NCBI GenBank assembly: GCA_963816795.1
Contig: CAWFLT010000001.1
Location: forward strand, 442,889 to 506,888
Length of the DNA: 64,000 nt
Direction of reading: 5' to 3'
DNA from: CAWFLT01 sp963816795
GTDB taxonomy: Bacteria; Acidobacteriota; Vicinamibacteria; Vicinamibacterales; SCN-69-37
Shown piece after piece: positions 41,818-51,643 of this stretch (its first letter is position 1; each line of letters opens with the position of its first letter). The notes under the pieces were generated by a model, which had not been told where the DNA came from, searched no databases, and saw only the letters and a list, made by a program, of their open reading frames with translations. The translations under genes and the position numbers were made by a program.

Positions 41818-41842
41818 AGTATAACCGGCCGAGGCGCCTCGG
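41818..41842 (-). promoter_or_regulatory. Promoter and palindromic operator of the mazEF-like module
   Basis: On the minus strand TATACT (41823-41818) lies 6 nt before the start codon, so the message is predicted to be leaderless. Immediately upstream, CCGAGGCGCCTCGG (41829-41842) is a perfect 14-bp palindrome in the spacer, suited to antitoxin autorepression. No good -35 box is seen. Confidence 0.55.
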
Positions 41843-41883
41843 GGTCGTGGATCTTTTTGCGGCCGTTTGTGGACACCGGCCAA

Positions 41884-42320
41884 TCCACGGCTCTACGTGT
41901 CGAGGAACTTGGACGTCTTGGGTGCATCGACATTGACGGTCGGCCGAGTTCATCGCGCGGCAAGCGCGTGAGCACCTTCGCAACGACTACTCCACCAGCG
42001 GAGACCGGCCGGAGGATCGCCCGTCGCGCCCTCATTGACCGGCTCGCATCGCTCGGCTATGCCGGTCGCGGAGCTGCCGCGGTCTCCAGGGCATCCGGCG
42101 CCGCGGCCGATCCGAAGGATCACATCGAGGAGTTCAACTGGATGACGGCCCAGCGGTGGCAGCAGGCTCGACATGTGCCGGTCCGGCCGGCCAGCTGCGA
42201 CGCGACCACGGACCGCGGGCGTTGAGCTCTGAAGGGGCTGTCGCTCTCGCCCACGTTTCCGACATGGCCCTCGACGCCAATTGAAGGGCACGCCGATCTC
42301 GGCGTACGATCCGCGCTGCG
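41884..42320. other. Gap of about 440 bp without a recognised gene
   Basis: The plus frame ending at 42225 is open throughout (for example RRALIDRLASLGYAGRGAAA and HIEEFNWMTAQRWQQ), but it starts in antisense of the TA module and shows no family I know. It may be the remains of a larger gene. The final 80 bp probably hold the promoter of the glycosidase. Confidence 0.4.
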
Positions 42321-45279
42321 ATGATCAGCCCACGTACGATCGGCTGGCGGACGGGTTCGACGCTGCTCCTTCTAATCGCAGCAGCGGCCTGGATTGACTC
42401 GCCGGCAGCGCAGCGCGGCGAGCGCGACTGGCCGCCGATCGCCGCCGAGACGAAACCGTGGACACGGTGGTGGTGGCAAGGCAGTGCGGTCGAGCGGCGC
42501 TCGCTGACGGCCGAGCTCGAGGCGCTGGCGGCGGCCGGGATCGGCGGCGTCGAGGTGACGCCGATCTACGGCGTGCGCGGCACTGAAGATCGCTTCATCC
42601 CCTACTTGTCGTCGCAGTGGATGGCGATGCTGGACCACGCGTTGCGCGAGGCGACGCGATTGAAGATGGGCGTCGACATGGCCACGGGCACCGGGTGGCC
42701 GTTTGGCGGTCCCTGGGTCGGCGACGACACGGCGCCGAGATCGCTCGTGCACAGGACCTGGACGCTCGCCGCGGGAGAACGGCTGGCCGAGCCGGTCACG
42801 CTTCGGCAGACGCCGCTCGTCCGCGCCCTCGGCAACCAGATCCACGTCGTCAACGAAGGCGCTCCGGGAGATCCGCCTCGGGGCGCGGCGCCGACAGCGC
42901 CGGTGGTCAGGCCCGAAGCCCGGGCGCTCACCATCAGCGACCTCGTCGAGCCGATCTCGGCCAACAAGAACCTGCAAGCGCTCGCGCTGGAGCAGGTGAA
43001 GTATCCGCGCGATCTGCCGCTCGCGGTGCTGATGGCCTATTCGGAGGCTGGCGACACCATCGACCTCACGTCGCGCGTGCAGGCGGACGGGCGGCTGGAC
43101 TGGATCGCCCCGCCGGGCCGCTGGACGCTGCACGCCCTCTTCGCCGGCTGGCACGGCAAACTGGTCGAGCGCGCCGCGCCCGGAGGTGAGGGTCTGGTCA
43201 TCGATCACTTCTCGACCGACGCGATCAGGCAGTACCTGCTGCCGTTCGATCGCGCGTTCGCGGGACGTCGTCTCACCGGCCTGCGCGCGTTCTTCAACGA
43301 CTCCTATGAAGTCGACGACGCGACCGGCGAGGCCGATTGGACGCCGCGGTTCTTCGCCGAATTCGAGAAACGCCGCGGCTACGACCTCCGCCGGCACCTT
43401 CCGGCGCTGCTCGGGGGTGGCGACGACGAAATGGGTGCGCGCGTGCTCGCGGACTATCGCGAAACCATCTCGGATCTGCTTCTCGACACGTTCACGACCG
43501 AGTGGTCGGCATGGGCCAAACGTCAGGGCCGTCTCGTCCGAAATCAGGCCCACGGATCGCCGGCCAGCGTGCTCGACCTCTACGCCGCGAGCGACATTCC
43601 CGAGACCGAAGGCGCCGAGATTCAGCGGTTCAAATGGGCAACGTCAGCGGCGCACGTGGCCGGACGACGGCTGGTGTCTGCCGAGGCCGCGACGTGGCTC
43701 GGCGAACATTTCCGCGTGCGGCTGGCCGACGTGCGGGCGGCCGTCGATCGGTTCTTCGTCGCCGGCATCAACCACGTCGTGTATCACGGCACCGCGTACT
43801 CGCCGGTGGGGGATCCGTGGCCGGGCTGGCAGTTCTATGCCAGCGTCGAGTTCAATCCGCGGAACGCGTGGTGGGACGACTTCGCCGCGCTCAATGCGTA
43901 TGTGGCGCGCGTCCAGTCGTTCATGCAATCCGGACGTCCCGACGCCGATGTCCTTCTGTACTACCCGCTCTACGAGTCGCTGGCGGTGCGCGGAAAAACG
44001 CGGCTGGCGCATTTCGGCGGCGCGGCTCCCCCACCGCTCGGCACGACGTTCGAGAAGGCGGCCGAGACGCTGCAGGCGGCCGGCTTCACCTACGACTTCG
44101 TCTCGGATCGGCAAGTGCGCCGGTTACGGGGCAAAGGCACCCGAGATCACGAGCGAAGGCGGCGGGTCGTATCGGACCATCGTGCTGCCGTCGTCTCGCT
44201 ACGTGCCGGTCGAGACCGTCCTCGAGATCCTGGAGCTCGCGCGGCAAGGCGCCACGGTGGTGTCGTACGGCGGATGGCCGGCCGACGTGAGCGGCGTCGC
44301 CGACCTGGATGGCAAGCGCGCGCGCTTCAAGGCGGCGATTGACGCGATCACATTCGGGGCCGCCGGCTCGGACGGCATTCGGGAAGCCGCCGTCGGCAGC
44401 GGCCGTGTCCTGCAAGGCAGCGATCTCAACCGGCTGCTCGCCCGCGCCAACGTCCAGCGCGAGCCGATGGTCGACCAGGGCTTGCAGTTCGCGCGCCGGA
44501 CGGACGCGATGGGCCGCGTCTATTTCATCAGCAACGCGAGCGACCGCACGCTGGAGGGCTGGGTCCCACTCGACGTGCGTTCGGACGCGATCGTCGCATT
44601 CGATCCGATGACCGGACGTCGAGGACGCCTTCCCGCGCGGACCAGCGGGACGATGCGCGAGGTCTCTCTCCAACTGCCCGCGGGGAGCTCGTTGATTGTG
44701 GCCGAGTCCCCTGGATCGGTGCGCGAGACGTTCGACACCCATCGCGCGGCTGGCGCGCCCGTTGACGTCGCCGGCCCGTGGACCGTCCGCTTCCTGAAGG
44801 GTGGTCCCAACCTGCCGTCCAGCCAGAAGATCGATCGACTCGTGTCGTGGACGACGTTCGGCCAGGCGGCGGAAGCGTTCTCCGGCACGGCGGTGTACAC
44901 CGCGACATTTCCGCGGCCGGCCGCGAGCGGATCGGCGTGGCAGCTCGATCTCGGACGCGTGGCCGAGAGCGCGCGCGTCCGTCTGAACGGCCGCGATCTG
45001 GCGACGCTCATCGGCGCGCCGTATCGTCTCGTGCTCGACGCGTCGCAGTTGCGAGCGACGAACACGCTCGAGGTGTCGGTCACCAATCTCTCGGCGAACC
45101 GCATCCGCGACCTCGACCGGCGCGGCGTGAACTGGAAGAAGTTCTACAACGTCAATTTCCCCGCCCGTCTTGCCGAGAACCGCGGACCGGACGGCCTGTT
45201 CACCGCGGCCGGATGGCAGCCGCTCGAGTCGGGCCTGCTCGGGCCTGTGACGATCACGCCGATCGCGGTGGTCCGATAA
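42321..45279 (+). CDS. Secreted GH106-like glycosidase (alpha-L-rhamnosidase family, frameshifted)
   Basis: ATG 42321 with signal peptide (STLLLLIAAAAWIDSPAAQ). Family features: RWWWQGSAVERRSLTAELEA, GIGGVEVTPIYGVRG, RLKMGVDMATGTGWPFGGP, the acidic FFNDSYEVDDATGEADWTP region, and a long barrel with VSAEAATWLGEHFRV and INHVVYHGTAYSPVGDPWPG. After a one-base break near 44122 the protein continues to a C-terminal beta-sandwich (WQLDLGRVAESARVRLNGRD, RLVLDASQLRATNTLEVSVT) and stops at 45277-45279. About 985 residues, as in GH106 enzymes that trim rhamnose from plant or bacterial polysaccharides. It acts in the periplasm or outside. Confidence 0.82.
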
Positions 45280-45315
45280 AAAGTCAATTTCGAAAAACCT
45301 TCACCGTGAAGCCAT

Positions 45316-45351
45316 GAAGCGCGTGAAGACGGTTGCTTCTTCACGAGCTTC
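45316..45351. terminator. Hairpin downstream of the glycosidase
   Basis: GAAGCGCGTGAAG (45316-45328) pairs with CTTCACGAGCTTC (45339-45351) with one mismatch. The surrounding 45290-45365 also repeats the words TTCACCGTGAAG and TTCACGTTGAAG. There is no clean T tract. It may serve both convergent genes. Confidence 0.4.
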
Positions 45352-45435
45352 ACGTTGAAGCTTTTGTGATCGAAAAACGCTCACTGTGCAGGCATCGAGG
45401 AGTTTCCCGTTGCGCTGGAGTTGACAGCCGCCATG

Positions 45436-45684
45436 CTAGCGAGGCTCCACCTTGCCGAGCTCAGGCCGCTCCGTCGCTTCGGGCTGCTCGCGCACGGCCG
45501 ACGCGAAGTCGTCATCGAGCGCACCAGCGAGGGCGTCGAGCCACTCCCATGAGTCGGGCACTGGTTCGAGCACGATGGCGCGACCACTCCGCCAGATTCG
45601 GACTTCCCGGGCATCGACGCGGAAGGCGCGCGGCAATCTCACCGCCTGCGATCGCCCCGACCAGAAGACCTTCGCTGTTTCCAT
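45436..45684 (-). CDS. VapB-like AbrB-fold antitoxin
   Basis: 82 residues from ATG 45684. METAKVFWSGRSQAVRLPRA, FRVDAREVRIWRSGRAIVLE and PVPDSWEWLDAL match the SpoVT/AbrB swapped-hairpin N-terminus and the toxin-binding tail of VapB antitoxins. A partner PIN toxin would be expected downstream on the minus strand (below 45436) but only about 150 bp without a gene lies there. Instead a damaged PIN gene is encoded divergently 13 bp upstream. So this is probably an orphan antitoxin left by rearrangement. Confidence 0.78.
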   Translation of the reverse strand: METAKVFWSGRSQAVRLPRAFRVDAREVRIWRSGRAIVLEPVPDSWEWLDALAGALDDDFASAVREQPEATERPELGKVEPR

Positions 45685-45697
45685 CACGCCCTCCCGG

Positions 45698-46078
45698 ATG
45701 AGATGGCTGAACGTCTTCCTCGACGTCATGCTCGACCGTCTCCCAGATGCTGATATCGCCGCCGCCTTGTGGGCAGCGCTCGAACGGGGACAGGCCCTGG
45801 CATGGTCCCCGCACACGGCGTCACGACGATTTTCTACCTCCTCGAGAAGGCTCGTGACGCGGCGTTCGCCCGCCAGGGCGTGGAACGTCTCATCGTCGTC
45901 TTCGCTGTCGCCCCCGTCGATGACAACGTCGTCCGACGGGCACTCGCGCTGGCTCGGCCCGATTCGAAGCTGCCGTATGCGCGGCGGCCGCCGAAGCCAG
46001 CGGTGTGTGGCGCGATCAACCTCTGTGACCGCGATCCCGGCGCGAGTACGGCACGCAGTATGCAACCGGTCCCATGTC
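45698..46078 (+). pseudogene. Degraded PIN-domain (VapC-like) toxin
   Basis: ATG 45698 reads MRWLNVFLDVMLDRLPDADI, then AALWAALERGQ; after a break near 45800 VTTIFYLLEKARDAAFARQ and VDDNVVRRALALARPD; and after another near 45965 EAAVCAAAAEASG. This order matches a PIN toxin, but the first catalytic aspartate (in the usual LDxNV start) is missing and the final acidic motif is out of frame. It starts 13 bp from the divergent antitoxin start, which leaves no room for two promoters. Confidence 0.6.
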
Positions 46079-46212
46079 GATCGAGCGGCCGCGCGGCCGT
46101 CGCACTCGCGGTCAACGTTGGCCCGTGGCACGCAGACGACCATACGCCGATACCGACGTGGGCGGATCGTACGGGTCAAGCGCCAGGAACGGCTGATCGG
46201 CTATCTGGTGCG

Positions 46213-46842
46213 ATGAGTCCCAACGTCAGCATCGAGGTCGACAAGCACACCGCGGACGTGCTCGCAGATGCAGCGGCCGAGCTCGGCGTGACGGTTCCGC
46301 AGTTGATCGCCGAGCTGGCGACACTCGACAGCGCACCTCGGAAGCAGACGTCGACGAGATCGCAGAGTCGATGCCGATCTGCCGAGCGCGGAGGTTCGCG
46401 CGGACTCCACGAGCCGCGTGCGCTCGACGCGGGGCAGCCCGGTCGACAGTGCCGGGCGCGTGGAGTCGATGTCGCTCGACGCATCCGGTCTAGGCTGGTC
46501 GCACCAGCCAGGTCTGCGACGTGGCGTCCGTGCCGCCATCGTGTCGGCGCGGAGCGAAAAAGCGTGCGCGCGGCGGTGAAGCCGACGACGCGCGTCTGGA
46601 CGAGATCGTCGCTGAACGACTCGACGCGACCGGGCAGACGGACGAGCGGACATGGACCACCAGCGCCGCCTCCATGCCCGAGCCGCTCGTTTCGCCGGAC
46701 GGTGCTCCGGCACCGACCCGCTTCGGAGTGCGAAGGCCAAGGCTCGGTTCGAGCGCGCCTGACCGAGCGCCGCGCCCGTGTAGTTAAGGCGGCTCAAGCG
46801 GGTTACACCACTACACCATTCTTGATATACCATGGTGTAACC
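46213..46842 (+). pseudogene. Degenerate antitoxin-like region
   Basis: From ATG 46213 the frame begins MSPNVSIEVDKHTADVLADA, AAELGVTVPQLIAELATLD, a small helical start like RelB/RHH-type antitoxins. It then drifts into Arg/Pro-rich sequence with no homology. Other frames at 46560-46770 have short plausible pieces (GEADDARLDEIVAERLDA; DPLRSAKAKARFERA then stop). No intact gene can be supported in this 630-bp stretch; it looks like decayed TA material. Confidence 0.4.
46801..46842 (+). promoter_or_regulatory. Operator/promoter of the second vapBC
   Basis: GGTTACACCA (46801-46810) and TGGTGTAACC (46833-46842) are perfect 10-bp inverted repeats, and an inner pair ACACCAT/ATGGTGT overlaps them. 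Between them TGATATACC offers an extended -10. The right arm touches the vapB ATG at 46843, so transcription would start only a few bases before it and antitoxin binding would cover both promoter and start. Confidence 0.7.
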
Positions 46843-47112
46843 ATGGCCCTGAACCTCAAGAACGCTCACGTCGAGCGGCTGGCGACCGAAGTGGCGAAGC
46901 TGACCGGCGAATCCAAGACGGAAGCCATTCGGCGCGCGCTCGAGGAACGCCGACGACGACTCAAGCGCCCCTCGGTGGCCGAACGCCGCGCCAGGCTCCT
47001 GCGCTTCCTGCAGTCGAAGGTCTGGCCGTCGATTCCCAAGAAGGCGCTCGGCCGCCGCCTGACCCGCACGGAAGAGGACGCGATTCTCGGCTACGGTCCG
47101 GAAGGCGTGTAA
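46843..47112 (+). CDS. vapB: VapB-type antitoxin (PSK-like ribbon-helix-helix)
   Basis: 89 residues from ATG 46843. MALNLKNAHVERLATEVAKL followed by TGESKTEAIRRALEERRRRL is the VapB helix-turn of the transcription-factor PSK family. The C-terminal half (RFLQSKVWPSIPKKALGRRL, TRTEEDAILGYGPEGV) is the toxin-wrapping tail with the usual EEDAILGYGPEGV ending. It stops 5 nt before vapC. The frame is also open far upstream, but homology begins at this ATG. Confidence 0.92.
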   Translation: MALNLKNAHVERLATEVAKLTGESKTEAIRRALEERRRRLKRPSVAERRARLLRFLQSKVWPSIPKKALGRRLTRTEEDAILGYGPEGV

Positions 47113-47117
47113 CGGCC

Positions 47118-47507
47118 GTGACGCTGGACACCTCGGCGCTCATCGCCGTGCTCTTCTCGGAGCCCGGCTACCTCGACGTCGTCGATCGCATCCTCGAGGC
47201 GGACATCGTCCGCGTTGGCGCGCCGACGCTGGTCGAGACGAGCCTGGTGTTCGCCGGCCGGCGGGGCCGACCGGCCGGCCGGGAGCTCGAGGCGCTCGTC
47301 GCGGAGCTCGACATCACCATCGTCCCGTTCGGTGAAGCCGAATGGCGCTGCGCCGCCGATGCCTTCGCGCGCTACGGCCGCGGCCGGCACAAGGCCTCCC
47401 TCAATTTCGGAGACTGCCTGGCGTACGCGACGGCGGCCTCCACCGCCGATTCGCTGTTGTACGTGGGCGACGACTTCCGCCACACGGACCTGCCGTCCGC
47501 GCGCTGA
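47118..47507 (+). CDS. vapC: VapC-type PIN ribonuclease toxin
   Basis: 129 residues from GTG 47118. The PIN acidic residues are all in place: D in MTLDTSALIAVLFSEPG, E in GAPTLVETSLVFAGR, and D in the conserved SLNFGDCLAYATA and LLYVGDDFRHTDL. This is an intact single-metal-site RNase partner of the vapB just upstream, probably cleaving tRNA or rRNA. It is one of the few TA pairs here with both genes whole. Confidence 0.93.
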   Translation: MTLDTSALIAVLFSEPGYLDVVDRILEADIVRVGAPTLVETSLVFAGRRGRPAGRELEALVAELDITIVPFGEAEWRCAADAFARYGRGRHKASLNFGDCLAYATAASTADSLLYVGDDFRHTDLPSAR

Positions 47508-47856
47508 CGCGACGCCCGCGAACCATGAGCAGCCGTGTGACAGCTCACCTGGTCGCGGCTCGCTACTGGGCGTGACACCCTTCACGGTCAGCAGCGCACA
47601 TGCGGTGCGAAGTCACTGGCGCAGACGTCGTGCGCGATGCCGGCGCAACGCCTCAGCAGCGTCCGCATCCGTCGAACGGTGACCACGATCGCGAACCTTA
47701 TGCGCTGACGCGCAGGTGCAGACCCGACCGCCGCGGAGTTCGGTTTCAAGGAGCATGCACGACCGACGAACTCGCCGACTGCCGGTGCGCTGAGCGGAGG
47801 CGCTGTCCGGTGACGACGCATCCGGATGGCGCCACGCCGGCTCGAGCTTCTTCGCG
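47508..47856. other. Intergenic stretch without a recognised gene
   Basis: About 350 bp between vapC and the DUF433 remnant. Several frames are open because of GC content, but none gives a family pattern. If the DUF433 module once had a DUF5615-type PIN partner, it would have been here on the minus strand; I could not recognise one. Confidence 0.4.
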
Positions 47857-48182
47857 TCATCGAACGGTCTCCCTCGGGATGCACGCCACTGGCGTGCTCG
47901 AACCGTGGCGACTAGCGTCTGTGCGACGGAGCTCCGGGCGATCAAGGACGCGCAGCATCGGCGAACTGTCCAGACTCCGGGCGGCGAACTCCAGCACGGT
48001 CCTGATCTGCTCCCGCGTGACTGGAAACTGCTCGATGCAGTTCGTCGATTGTCATGCCGTCCTCGAGGTTCTCGAAGACGAGGGCGACCGGTGTGCGGGT
48101 GCCCTTCGAACACCCAGGCGCCGCTCACCTTGCCCGGGATGCTCTCGACGGCTGGACACTGGGACCAGTCAAGCGCTGCCAT
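47857..48182 (-). pseudogene. DUF433 antitoxin-like protein (two frame breaks)
   Basis: ATG 48182 reads MAALDWSQCPAVESIPGKVS, GAWVFEG. After a one-base change near 48107 GTRTPVALVFENLEDGMTID continues, and after another near 48045 IEQFPVTREQIRTVLEFAAR, SLDSS. That is a complete DUF433 winged-helix domain, the antitoxin half of a common PIN-like (DUF5615) pair. The frame then runs about 35 unrelated codons to TGA 47857-47859. It is divergent from the sigma-54 activator. Confidence 0.65.
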
Positions 48183-48269
48183 GGTCGGAACTCCTTGCTC
48201 AAGATTACGGCAAACTGGGGTGGCCGTCACGCCAACTTGACACCCCTTTCCGGCGGCGACAACATCTGG

Positions 48270-50349
48270 TTGCCCAACAACTCATGGCAGACGCAGACGC
48301 AGTCGCCTCAGCTCAACCTCTCGCGCTACGACGCGCTGCTGCGCATCTCGAAGACGCTGTCCGGCCACAAGACCATGGCCGAGCTGTTCGAGGTGCTGGC
48401 CGATCAACTGCACGCGGTCGTCCCCTTCGACTACCTGGCACTCCTGCTGCACGACGAACCGACCAGCGAAATGCGGATCGTCGTGCTGGAGCCGCCTGAC
48501 ATCATGCCTCCGTTCACCTCGGCGCCGGTTGCCGAGCAGGGTCCGGCGGCAGCGGTCTGGGAGACGCAGCAGGGAACCGTGATGGTGATCCCGGAGGAAG
48601 GCCCGTTACCCCCTGGTCCCGCGTTCCTCCGCAGCCAGGGGCGAAAGGTGGCGTGCTGGCTGCCACTGACGACCGCGCACCGGCGCGTCGGCGTGCTGGC
48701 GTTCGGCAGCCGTTCCCCGGTGCCCTACACCGACGACATCGCCGCGTTCATGGCCCAGATCGCGGCCGTTGTGGCCATCGCCATGGACAACGGCATCAAC
48801 TGGGAACAGGCGCAACGGTACCAGCGCGACCTTCTCGATGAGCGGGATCGCCTGCGGTTCCTGCTCGACGTCAACAACCTGCTCGTGTCACATCTCGACC
48901 ACCGGTCGCTGCTCGAAGCGATCTGTGAAGCCGTCAAGCGTGTCATCGACGCCGACCACATCGGCGTGGGGCTGTGCGTCCGGGAATCCGGCCAGGTGCG
49001 GCTGGATTTTGTCTACAACAAGACGCGCGGCTTCAGCAGGCCCGATATCACGTTTCCACTGGACCGATCGATCGCGGGCCTGACCATCGAGCGAGGCGCG
49101 GCCGGTGTGTTCCTCCGGCCGGAGCTCGAAGCCCGCGGGTGGGACGGTGCGCCGTTGATGAAGGAGTACGGGATCGAATCGGTGTGTTGCGTGCCGCTCG
49201 TCACTCGAAATGGCCCGCTTGGAGCACTGTATGTCGGGAGCGCCCGACCGGATGCCTTCTCGGAGAATGACGTCACGCTGCTCGGGCACACGTCGGCGCA
49301 GATCGCCATTGCGCTCGAAAATGCCCGCGCGTACGAGGAAGTCACCGACCGCAACGCGCAGTTGATCGACGAAAAGCAGTACCTCGAACGCGAGCTTCAC
49401 AACGAGTTCGCCGAGATCATCGGCACGAGCGTGGCCCTGCGGAGAGTGCTGAAGTCCGTCAAGACCGTCGCGCCTGCCGACAGCACCGTGCTGCTCCTCG
49501 GAGAGACGGGCACCGGCAAGGAACTGATCGCGCACGCGATCCACAACCTGAGCCAGCGGCGCGACCGGACGTTCGTCCGGATGAACGTGGCGGCGATGCC
49601 GCCTGGCCTGCTCGAGAGCGAGCTGTTCGGACACGAGAAGGGCGCGTTTACCGGTGCCACGGCGAGGCGGACCGGCCGTCTCGAGCTCGCGCACCAGGGC
49701 ACGCTGTTCCTGGACGAGGTCGGCGATATCCCGGCGGAAATCCAGCCCAAGCTGCTGCGCGTCCTGCAGGAGCGTGAGTTCGAACGCCTCGGCAGCACGC
49801 GAACCCAGCAGGTGGACGTGCGGATCGTCGCGGCCACGAACCGCGATCTCGTGCAGATGGTCGAAGACGGATCGTTCAGATCCGATCTCTACTATCGCCT
49901 GAATGTCTTTCCGATGACGATCCCGCCATTGCGCGAGCGTGTCGACGACATTCCCGCGCTGGCGCTGCATTTCGCGCGGCAGTCGTTCCCGGCGCATGGG
50001 GCGCGCGGTTCCATCCATCCCGGAGAAGGTGATGGACGCGCTGAAGCGATGGAGCTGGCCGGGCAACATCCGGGAGCTGCAGAATGTCATCGAGCGGGCC
50101 GTGATCCTGTCGGGCCCGAGCCTCGTGCTCCCGCCGCAGGACGTTCAGCCGGTGGCCCGGCGTGCCGTCTCGAGCGCGAAACCTGCCGCGACGTTCAACG
50201 AGGCCGAACGAGAGGCGATTCTCCGCGCGTTGAGGGAATCGGGCGGCGTCATCGGCGGCCCGACCGGCGCGGCCGCGCGGCTGGGGCTCAACCGCACCAC
50301 GCTGCACTCGAAGATGCAGCGGCTGGGCATTCAGCGGCCGTCGTATTGA
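48270..50349 (+). CDS. GAF-domain sigma-54-dependent activator (frameshifted)
   Basis: About 690 residues. Two GAF domains come first (LRISKTLSGHKTMAELFEVL with VPFDYLALLLHDE; then LLEAICEAVKRVIDADHIGV with GIESVCCVPLVTRNGPLGAL). The AAA+ domain follows: Walker A GETGTGKEL, the sigma-54 contact loop GAFTGA in EKGAFTGATARRTG, Walker B LFLDEVGD and the R-finger region YYRLNVFPMTIPPLRER. After a break near 49985 the WPGNIRELQNVIERAV motif and a Fis-type helix-turn-helix (AAARLGLNRTTLHSKMQRLG) end the protein. No ATG is in frame; TTG 48270 is the nearest start, and an ATG at 48283 lies in another frame. FhlA-like; the signal is unknown. Confidence 0.85.
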
Positions 50350-50362
50350 ACGGCTGCTCGTC

Positions 50363-50620
50363 ATGCCGATTTTCCCTGAGTGGTGGAACTGGGACCTTTC
50401 GTTCACCAGCCACGCCGAATTGCGAATGGAGCAACGAGGCGTGACCGAGGTCGAAGTCCGCGCTATGCTGGAAAAAGCCACGGGGTTCGAGCCCAACGTC
50501 GTGGCTGGCAGGTTCATGATCCACGTCCGCCACCTGCAGAACCCGTGGATCGCAATCGTCGAGCCGGATGCCGAGACCAGGCTGTTGGTCGTCGTGACTG
50601 TCTACGAGGTGTCCCAATGA
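50363..50620 (+). CDS. DUF4258-type small protein, putative toxin
   Basis: 85 residues: WDLSFTSHAELRMEQRGVTE, VEVRAMLEKATGFEPN and RFMIHVRHLQNPWIAIVEPD with the ending VVTVYEV. The H..RM.QRG core is the DUF4258 (BECR/RelE-like fold) signature. The stop overlaps the next start as ATGA. The neighbour is a DUF2283-like gene, a pairing seen widely and considered toxin-antitoxin-like. It starts 14 nt after the sigma-54 activator. Confidence 0.8.
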   Translation: MPIFPEWWNWDLSFTSHAELRMEQRGVTEVEVRAMLEKATGFEPNVVAGRFMIHVRHLQNPWIAIVEPDAETRLLVVVTVYEVSQ

Positions 50621-50850
50621 CCGAGCGCTCGCTTCAAGTCACCTACCGAAAAGGTCACCCTTTCGCGGCGTACCTGCATCTGTCTCATCGGAGAGCCGAA
50701 CCGTGGCCGACGGGTGTTGTCGACTAGGAGGTCGACCGGTAGGCGATCACGCTCCGTCGCTGTCCCGCTCGATCGACTGAATCTGCTCCTGGCCGAGCTC
50801 GGCGAACCTCCGTTGCACAGGTCGACCGCTCCAAGCCGCCTGACAACAGC
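50617..50850 (+). pseudogene. DUF2283-like partner, degraded
   Basis: ATG 50617 overlaps the preceding stop. MTERSLQVTYRKGHPFAAYL, HLSHRRAEPW begins like DUF2283, but a TAG at 50726-50728 ends the frame after 36 codons. Downstream, in other frames, VPLDRLNLLLAELGEPPL is the expected C-terminal helix of the family. So the gene is split by at least two indels. The antitoxin of the pair seems lost unless the sequence is wrong. Confidence 0.6.
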
Positions 50851-50952
50851 AGATCGGTCCAACGTCAGATTGCGCGCGAGCCCTGTCGGCGCAAGATCGC
50901 TTCGAGCTCGCGAAAAGTAGCGTTACTCCGAGATTTGGACTAAAACTCGCTC

Positions 50953-51186
50953 ATGAAGGTCAGCGTCCACGCCGCCAAAACCCAGCTCTCCAGGCTGCTC
51001 GACCTGGTCGAGGACGGCGAATCGGTCGTGATCGAGCGGCACGGGCGCCCGGTGGCGCAGCTGGTGCCCGTGCGCAAGCGCCGCGCCTCCCCTCTGGGGG
51101 CCATGCGCGGGCAGTTCACGATGACCGAAGGCTGGGAGCGGGCACTCACCGATGAAGACGCCGAAGCGTTCTTAAGAAGAAGTTAG
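50953..51186 (+). CDS. Phd/YefM-type antitoxin
   Basis: 77 residues from ATG 50953. MKVSVHAAKTQLSRLLDLVE, DGESVVIERHGRPVAQLVPV is a textbook Phd N-terminal domain. The C-terminus (SPLGAMRGQFTMTEGWERAL, TDEDAEAFLRRS) is the typical tail that wraps a VapC-type PIN toxin. The expected toxin directly downstream is missing: the next gene is on the other strand. It is thus an orphan in this window. Confidence 0.9.
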   Translation: MKVSVHAAKTQLSRLLDLVEDGESVVIERHGRPVAQLVPVRKRRASPLGAMRGQFTMTEGWERALTDEDAEAFLRRS

Positions 51187-51220
51187 GGCAACTTGCCGTC
51201 GGCCCCGTCGACAGAGCCGG

Positions 51221-51643
51221 TCAGCCTTCAACGGTCTTGAACGGGTTGCGGATCGTCAACCGCTCCTCAATGACCTGGCCATCCTGGAGATCCTCGGTGT
51301 AGAGCGTCTCGCAGTCCGCCGCGAGCGCAGAGGCGACGACCAGTGCGTCGTACATGTGGAAACCATGCGTCCGCGCGATCTTCACGGCGGCGTCGTGCGT
51401 CTCGATCGAGATGGCTCGTGGAGACGGACACAGGATGCGGATCGCATCGAGCGCCTCGGCGATGTCATCCCACGACATGCCGAGCTTCCGCCGCGCCGTT
51501 GCCGCGAACTCGTTGAAGACCTGCACGCTGACGACACCGCCCGCCGCCAGAAGCACCTCGGCAATCTCCGAACGCGCGTCGTTCCTGGCGACCGAGTAGA
51601 TCAGCACGTTCGTGTCGAGGAACGGACTAGCGGGCATTGGCAT
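51221..51643 (-). CDS. vapC: PIN-domain toxin (VapC-like)
   Basis: About 140 residues. ATG 51643 (MPMPASPFLDTNVLIYSVAR) is preferred; ATG 51655 is also in frame. The acidic PIN residues are present: D in FLDTNV, E in VQVFNEFAATARRKL, D in GFHMYDALVVASAL and D in YTEDLQDGQ. It overlaps the stop of the AbrB-type antitoxin gene upstream by about 17 nt, giving a coupled antitoxin-toxin pair. Intact. Confidence 0.92.
   Translation of the reverse strand: MPMPASPFLDTNVLIYSVARNDARSEIAEVLLAAGGVVSVQVFNEFAATARRKLGMSWDDIAEALDAIRILCPSPRAISIETHDAAVKIARTHGFHMYDALVVASALAADCETLYTEDLQDGQVIEERLTIRNPFKTVEG

Noticed and set aside
45769..47112. A 447-residue protein ending in a VapB antitoxin
   Set aside because: The VapB domain has its own ATG, operator and promoter at 46801-46843. 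The upstream part is antisense or decayed TA sequence that merely stays open.
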